Assembly (NCBI GenBank): GCA_030446945.1
Contig: JAUJMI010000120.1
Coordinates: forward strand, 1-9,281
Direction: 5' to 3'
Length of the DNA: 9,281 nt
Source: Longimicrobium sp.
GTDB lineage: Bacteria > Gemmatimonadota > Gemmatimonadetes > Longimicrobiales > Longimicrobiaceae
A program made the translations under genes and the position numbers. The stretch's first letter is position 1; each line of letters opens with the position of its first letter. The notes beneath the pieces are model-generated. The model ran no database searches, was not told where the DNA came from, and saw nothing but the letters and a program-made list of their open reading frames with translations. Positions 6,037-9,281 of this stretch are shown in pieces.

Positions 6037-7713
6037 TCAGCGCGAGGCGCGGGGGGTCTGAGCGATGGTGACCACGCCGTCCGGGTGCACGTGGGGCGTG
6101 ATGATGATGACCAGGTCGTTGTGGTTCTCGCTGGTCGACTCGTTGCGGAACGCGCGGCCCACGACGGGGAGCTGCGACAGGAGGGGGAGTCCACTGGTGG
6201 TCTGCGTGCGCCCGTTCACCGTGAGCCCGCCGATGACGATGGGTTCGTCGTTGCGCACGGTGACCTCGGTGAAGGCCGTCTGCTTGCCGCCGGTTATGGA
6301 GCGGCCGGCGGGGTCCAGCTGCCCACCGTCCCGCACCAGCTCGATGTTGACGCGCACCATGTCGTCGCCCAGGTAGTGCGGGGTGACCTTGAGCCGCGTG
6401 CCCGTCTCGAACTGGCTGAACCCGCCGCCTCCTCCGCCCAGCTGCGTCCCGGCCGGGGTGCCGGCCGACCCGCCGAGCGCCCCGCCCGTCTGCCCTGGGT
6501 AGCCTCCCTGCCCAGCGCCCTGGAAGGGAACCGCCCCGCCGCCGACCCCCGCGAATACGCCGTAGCCCGGGTTCGGGAGGATGATCTGGTCGCCCACCAG
6601 GATCTCGGAGGTGCGCCCGGAGGTGGCGGTGATGATGGGGGTCGTCTCCGTCTCGGCGATGCCGTTGTCGTCCAGCGCGTCCACGAAAGCATCCAGGCGC
6701 AGCGTCCCCAGCCCGGCCAGGCGGCGCAGGACGCGAAAGGCGGGGCCTCCCTCGCTGCTGAGCCCGCCGCGCGACCGGCTGCTCTGGCGCACGTCCACGC
6801 CGGTGGTGAGGCGGCCGGTGCTGTCGTTGCTGAAGGGGACGAAGGAGTAGCTGAACCCGAGCTTGTGCAGCCGCGAGCGGTTCACGCTCACCAGCCGCGC
6901 CTCCACGGTGATGGTGGCGGGGCGCCGGTCCATCGAGTCCACCAGGGCGCGAACCTTGTCCAGCCGGTCGGGCGAGGCGTAGACGATCAGGTCGCGGCTG
7001 TTCTCCGGGTCGCCGAAGACCTCCACGCTGTTTTCGCTGCTGTCCCCCGCCGCCACCACCCGCTCCAGCGAGGGGAGGAAGTCGCGCGCGTACAGGAACC
7101 TGAGGCGCACCGGAATGGGGGTGCGCTCCACCTCCGCGCGCCCCTCCGTCACCACCTTGATGATCCCCGACGGCTCCTGCACGGCCCGCAAAGCGTGCGC
7201 GGAGAGGAGCGCCTCCAGCGCGATATGCCAGGGGTAGCCCGGGATCTCGGCCGTCACGACCTTCTCGCGCACGGCCTTCTCGTCCGAGGGGACGATGGCC
7301 ACCCCGGCGCGGGCCGAGATCAGCGAGATGACGTCGGCCAGCGGGCGCTCGTAGACGGAGAGGTCCACCACCGGCGGCTCGCGTCCCGGCGGCGGAGTGA
7401 TCCATCGCCCGCGCTGCGGGCGTTCCTGCTGCGCCTGGCGGTCGCGCCGCGTCGGGTTGCGCGCCGCGGGGGCGGCGGGCGGCAGCTCCAGCTCCACCTC
7501 GCCGGAGGCGCGCGGCGGGGGCGCCACGGGGGCCGCTACCGACGAGTCCGCGGCGGCGCGGGCGCGCATCTGGTCGAGCGTCACAAAGGTCCCCTGGCGG
7601 GTTGACGCGCCGGCGCCCGCCACGGCGGCCGCGGCCAGTGCGGCGAGGGCGGCACGGCGCCGCCGCGCGGGGGCGAGCTGCAAGGGCATGGGCGTGGTAG
7701 GCGGGAGGTTCAC
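6037..7713 (-). CDS. pilQ: Type IV pilus outer-membrane secretin PilQ
   Basis: Predicted 558-residue secretin that forms the outer-membrane pore for the pilus. A signal peptide with a basic region (about 13-20) and Ala-rich core (21-36) is followed by a Pro/Arg-rich linker to about 112. Next are an STN/N0-type domain (about 115-188, VDLSVYERPLADVISLI), an N1-type domain (about 200-266, ending in the typical RRPATITVEARLV) and the secretin beta-barrel domain (about 333-543). Diagnostic barrel motifs are VGDQIILP (373-380), PLLSQLPVVGRAFR (510-523) and DLVIIITPHV (533-542). A Gly-rich insert (about 380-435) interrupts the barrel domain. No AMIN domains are visible, so it is shorter than proteobacterial PilQ (about 700 residues). 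The GTG at 7713 overlaps the pilP stop by 4 bases, as at the other operon junctions, and has AGGCGG 7 bases upstream; the internal ATG at 7689 (550 residues) lacks a ribosome site. Confidence 0.93.
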   Translation of the reverse strand: MNLPPTTPMPLQLAPARRRRAALAALAAAAVAGAGASTRQGTFVTLDQMRARAAADSSVAAPVAPPPRASGEVELELPPAAPAARNPTRRDRQAQQERPQRGRWITPPPGREPPVVDLSVYERPLADVISLISARAGVAIVPSDEKAVREKVVTAEIPGYPWHIALEALLSAHALRAVQEPSGIIKVVTEGRAEVERTPIPVRLRFLYARDFLPSLERVVAAGDSSENSVEVFGDPENSRDLIVYASPDRLDKVRALVDSMDRRPATITVEARLVSVNRSRLHKLGFSYSFVPFSNDSTGRLTTGVDVRQSSRSRGGLSSEGGPAFRVLRRLAGLGTLRLDAFVDALDDNGIAETETTPIITATSGRTSEILVGDQIILPNPGYGVFAGVGGGAVPFQGAGQGGYPGQTGGALGGSAGTPAGTQLGGGGGGFSQFETGTRLKVTPHYLGDDMVRVNIELVRDGGQLDPAGRSITGGKQTAFTEVTVRNDEPIVIGGLTVNGRTQTTSGLPLLSQLPVVGRAFRNESTSENHNDLVIIITPHVHPDGVVTIAQTPRASR

Positions 7714-8117
7714 GGCCGGGCCGCCTGGCCCGGACGGGGGAGGCAGAGCACGACGTTCCGGGTGCTGCCGAGGACGTTCTGGCGGGCGGTGATGCAGCCG
7801 CGCTGCACCGCCACCACCTGGTACTGGCCCACGCGGTCGCCGGGGCGGACGACGGAGCGCCCGCCGTTCCTTCCGGTGAGCACCACCAGCGCGCGCGAGT
7901 CGCGCGGGTCCCTGGGGTCGTGCACGATGCTGTGCACCCGGAGCTCGGGAAATCCGTCGCCGGTGTACAGCGCCTCGGGAGGGATCACGGGGTCGCGCCG
8001 GGTGGCGGAGCGCGGATAGCTCCACTCCGCCGAGCCGGGCCCCCGGGCCGCCTGCGCGTGCGCGTCGGCCACCGGGAGCACCGCCAGCGCGGCGATTGCG
8101 AGGAGGGCGCGCATCAT
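7710..8117 (-). CDS. pilP: PilP-like type IV pilus periplasmic protein
   Basis: Predicted 135-residue exported protein. The N-terminus is a cleavable-looking signal peptide (MMRALLAIAALAVLPVADAHA, cut near residue 22-24). The mature part matches the PilP/GspC homology-region pattern: FPELRVHSIVHD (56-67), SRALVVLTGR (74-83), then VRPGDRVGQYQVVAVQRGCI (90-109), a small beta sandwich that docks on the secretin. PilP of proteobacteria is usually a lipoprotein; here no lipobox Cys is seen and the signal looks like type I. Cys108 and Cys125 lie in the domain and could form a disulfide. The ATG at 8117 overlaps the pilO stop by 4 bases (ATGA) and has CCGGAG 7 bases upstream. The call rests partly on position between pilO and pilQ. 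Confidence 0.78.
   Translation of the reverse strand: MMRALLAIAALAVLPVADAHAQAARGPGSAEWSYPRSATRRDPVIPPEALYTGDGFPELRVHSIVHDPRDPRDSRALVVLTGRNGGRSVVRPGDRVGQYQVVAVQRGCITARQNVLGSTRNVVLCLPRPGQAARP
7721..7726 (-). promoter_or_regulatory. Shine-Dalgarno AGGCGG for the GTG start of pilQ
   Basis: AGGCGG on the - strand is 7 bases before GTG at 7713. The ATG at 7689 has only a pyrimidine-rich ACCTCCC-type stretch upstream. This favours the longer PilQ. Confidence 0.5.
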
Positions 8118-8866
8118 CGAGTGGCTCCGGAGAGGGGGACGGTCACCTCTTCGCCCACCTGCTGCACCACGGCGGGCGCGGGGGCGGAGTCGGCCGGCGC
8201 CGCGGCGCCGGCCACGGAGAACCAGTGCAGGGAGAAGGCGGCGACCACGTTGAAAGGGGCTTCGCCGGACGGGATGGCCAGCACCGAGTCCGCGGGCGCC
8301 GCCGTGAAGGCAGGGCCGGCGCCGGGGCGCGGCGCCTCGACGGAGGCGTTCATCAGCGAGTCCGGCACGACGGCCAGCCGCGCGCCGCGGATCTGGGTCA
8401 GGCGCGGTTGCGAGAGGAGCTCGGCCATGAGGGCGCCTACGTCGTGATAGCGGCCGGCCACCAGCACCCTGAGCCCGTCCACCTGGAACTGCCCCTCGGT
8501 GGCCGGCTGCAGCGGCTGGTAGTTGTGCACGCGCACGCCCAGCCGGCGCGCCGCATGGGAGAGCGCCTCCACGAAGGGCTGCGTGCTCCCCGCGTTCCCG
8601 CCCTGCGGCGGAACGCGCATGGCGAGCTGGTCGGCCTCGCCGCGCGAGCGGCGGCGGAGGGCTTCCACGCTGTCCGCTCCCATCGCCATCTCGCGGGCGC
8701 GGGCGTCGCGGTTGGCGGTGCGCATCTCGGCGAGGGCCGCTTCGCGCTCGGCCAGCTCGGCGGCGCGCGGGCGGTACGTCTTCCAGAACCACATCCCCGC
8801 AAGGACGCTGGCGGCGAGGAAGACTCCCAGCGCGATTCGCGAGCGCAGGCGGGGTGAGAGCGTCAC
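8114..8866 (-). CDS. pilO: PilO-like type IV pilus inner-membrane alignment protein
   Basis: Predicted 250-residue bitopic protein. A short basic cytoplasmic tail (1-10), a transmembrane helix (about 11-29, ALGVFLAASVLAGMWFW), a periplasmic coiled coil (about 32-80, rich in Ala, Glu and Arg), then a ferredoxin-like domain: QPFVEALSHAARRLGVRVHN (96-115), VDGLRVLVAGRYHDVGALMAELLS (129-152) and ARLAVVPDS (162-170). This is the standard PilO layout; it pairs with PilN in the inner membrane. The C-terminal part (about 180-250) is Ala/Pro-rich, has the strand-like VVAAFSLHWFSV (207-218), and is longer than in typical PilO. The start is GTG at 8866, overlapping the pilN stop as GTGA, with CCGGAG 8 bases upstream. 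Confidence 0.82.
   Translation of the reverse strand: MTLSPRLRSRIALGVFLAASVLAGMWFWKTYRPRAAELAEREAALAEMRTANRDARAREMAMGADSVEALRRRSRGEADQLAMRVPPQGGNAGSTQPFVEALSHAARRLGVRVHNYQPLQPATEGQFQVDGLRVLVAGRYHDVGALMAELLSQPRLTQIRGARLAVVPDSLMNASVEAPRPGAGPAFTAAPADSVLAIPSGEAPFNVVAAFSLHWFSVAGAAAPADSAPAPAVVQQVGEEVTVPLSGATR
8123..8130 (-). promoter_or_regulatory. Shine-Dalgarno CCGGAGCC for pilP
   Basis: CCGGAGCC on the - strand lies inside the end of pilO; GGAG is 7 bases before the pilP ATG at 8117. It selects the first of the two adjacent ATG codons. Confidence 0.6.
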
Positions 8867-9281
8867 GGCGTGGGCTCCGGGGTGACTGCGGCGGTCGGCT
8901 CTACGGAATACCCCGGGTCGGGCTTGCCGTCCCCGGCGGTGCCCGTGATCTCGTAGCGCACCACCGGAAATGAGGCGATCTGTGTGCTGGTGGTGCCGGA
9001 GAGCACCGCGCCGCGGACCCCGGCCGATGCGGCCATGCGGCGCTGGAAGGCGGCGGCGAGCTCCACCGACGGCGCAAAGCCGGTCACGCGGAAGCCGACG
9101 CCGCCGGTGGCGTGGTCTTGCGAGGTCATCTCCATGCGGTCCACCCACACGTTCTCCGGCGCGGCGCTCCCCACGCGGTCCATCAGCCGCACCCACGCGA
9201 AGCGGTCCGGGCCGAGCGCGCGGATGGCGTTCACGGTAGAGGCCAGGCGCGCCTGCTCGAGGGTCAGCGCCGCCACCCGCT
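8863..9281 (-). CDS. pilN: PilN-like type IV pilus protein, 5' end outside the window
   Basis: About 139 C-terminal residues are present; the gene runs off the right edge, and the N-terminal cytoplasmic PilM-binding motif and transmembrane helix are expected there. The visible part begins with a helix (LTLEQARLASTVNAI), followed by FAWVRLMDRVGSAAPENVWVDRMEMT, the typical PilN signature in which a helix is followed by 'P..vWl..l' leading into a ferredoxin-like strand. The strands GVGFRVTGFAPSVELAAAFQRRM and a later FPVVRYEIT complete the domain. A Pro/Thr-rich tail ends the protein. The GTG at 9276 is probably an internal valine and should not be taken as the start. PilN and PilO form heterodimers in the inner membrane that link the cytoplasmic motor to PilP and PilQ; pilM is expected further upstream. 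Confidence 0.8.
   Translation of the reverse strand, partial: RVAALTLEQARLASTVNAIRALGPDRFAWVRLMDRVGSAAPENVWVDRMEMTSQDHATGGVGFRVTGFAPSVELAAAFQRRMAASAGVRGAVLSGTTSTQIASFPVVRYEITGTAGDGKPDPGYSVEPTAAVTPEPTP
8873..8880 (-). promoter_or_regulatory. Shine-Dalgarno CCGGAGCC for pilO
   Basis: CCGGAGCC on the - strand lies inside the end of pilN; GGAG is 8 bases before the GTG start of pilO. It supports a GTG start and the 4-base overlap. Confidence 0.6.

Noticed and set aside
3789..6071. 760-codon open frame on the + strand opposite the lipoprotein and 203-residue genes
   Set aside because: Arg/Ala/Pro/His-rich with no domain; a typical antisense shadow in very GC-rich DNA. The - strand frames have signal peptides, family motifs and ribosome sites.
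5997..6194. Upstream extension of the lipoprotein by 66 codons
   Set aside because: It would overlap the end of pilQ and bury the signal peptide and lipobox inside the protein.
5981..7405. 474-codon - strand frame overlapping pilQ in another frame
   Set aside because: Low-complexity Arg/Gly/Pro translation; the secretin frame explains the region.
5581..7605. 674-codon open frame on the + strand opposite pilQ
   Set aside because: No recognisable domain and extreme composition; it lies against a clear secretin.
7714..8025. Upstream extension of PilQ beyond the GTG at 7713
   Set aside because: It would overlap most of pilP and place the signal peptide over 100 residues inside.

Overview
The window is very GC-rich with dense, mostly one-directional coding. 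It looks like a chromosomal segment of a diderm (outer-membrane) bacterium: it encodes an outer-membrane secretin, two lipoproteins and a type IV pilus alignment complex. The Ala/Arg/Gly-rich codon use, a Ras-like MglA GTPase next to pilus genes, and intergenic repeats of the 'CTCCGCGTCTCCGCGTGA' and 'CCTGAG...AAGGATCT' kinds suggest Gemmatimonadota (Longimicrobium-like). That assignment rests on overall impression and was not tested against any database; Acidobacteriota or Myxococcota-like lineages remain possible.

Layout. Left part, + strand: a single gene (114-1808) for a secreted lipoprotein of the zinc peptidase M49 (dipeptidyl-peptidase III-like) family. It is bracketed by diverged inverted copies of a short interspersed repeat. 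Middle: a 617-base non-coding stretch (1809-2425) between two convergent genes, filled with hairpins and short interspersed repeats. Right part, all on the - strand and so read from 9281 down to 2426: pilN (5' end outside the window), pilO, pilP, pilQ, a large beta-propeller-like lipoprotein, an unrecognised 203-residue protein, an mglA-type GTPase and, after a 178-base gap, a type IV pilin.

How the genes work together. PilN and PilO form the inner-membrane alignment complex, PilP links it through the periplasm, and PilQ is the outer-membrane pore through which the pilus passes. These four overlap by exactly 4 bases at each junction (GTGA, ATGA, GTGA), a translationally coupled operon. The three following genes (lipoprotein, 203-residue protein, MglA GTPase) follow with gaps of 40, 14 and 7 bases and so are probably co-transcribed. 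MglA GTPases set cell polarity and control where pilus machines are active in Myxococcus and Thermus, so the cluster probably couples pilus assembly with its polar regulation. The pilin may be transcribed separately. The most novel parts are the two unrecognised proteins between secretin and GTPase, and the absence of a visible MglB (roadblock) partner.
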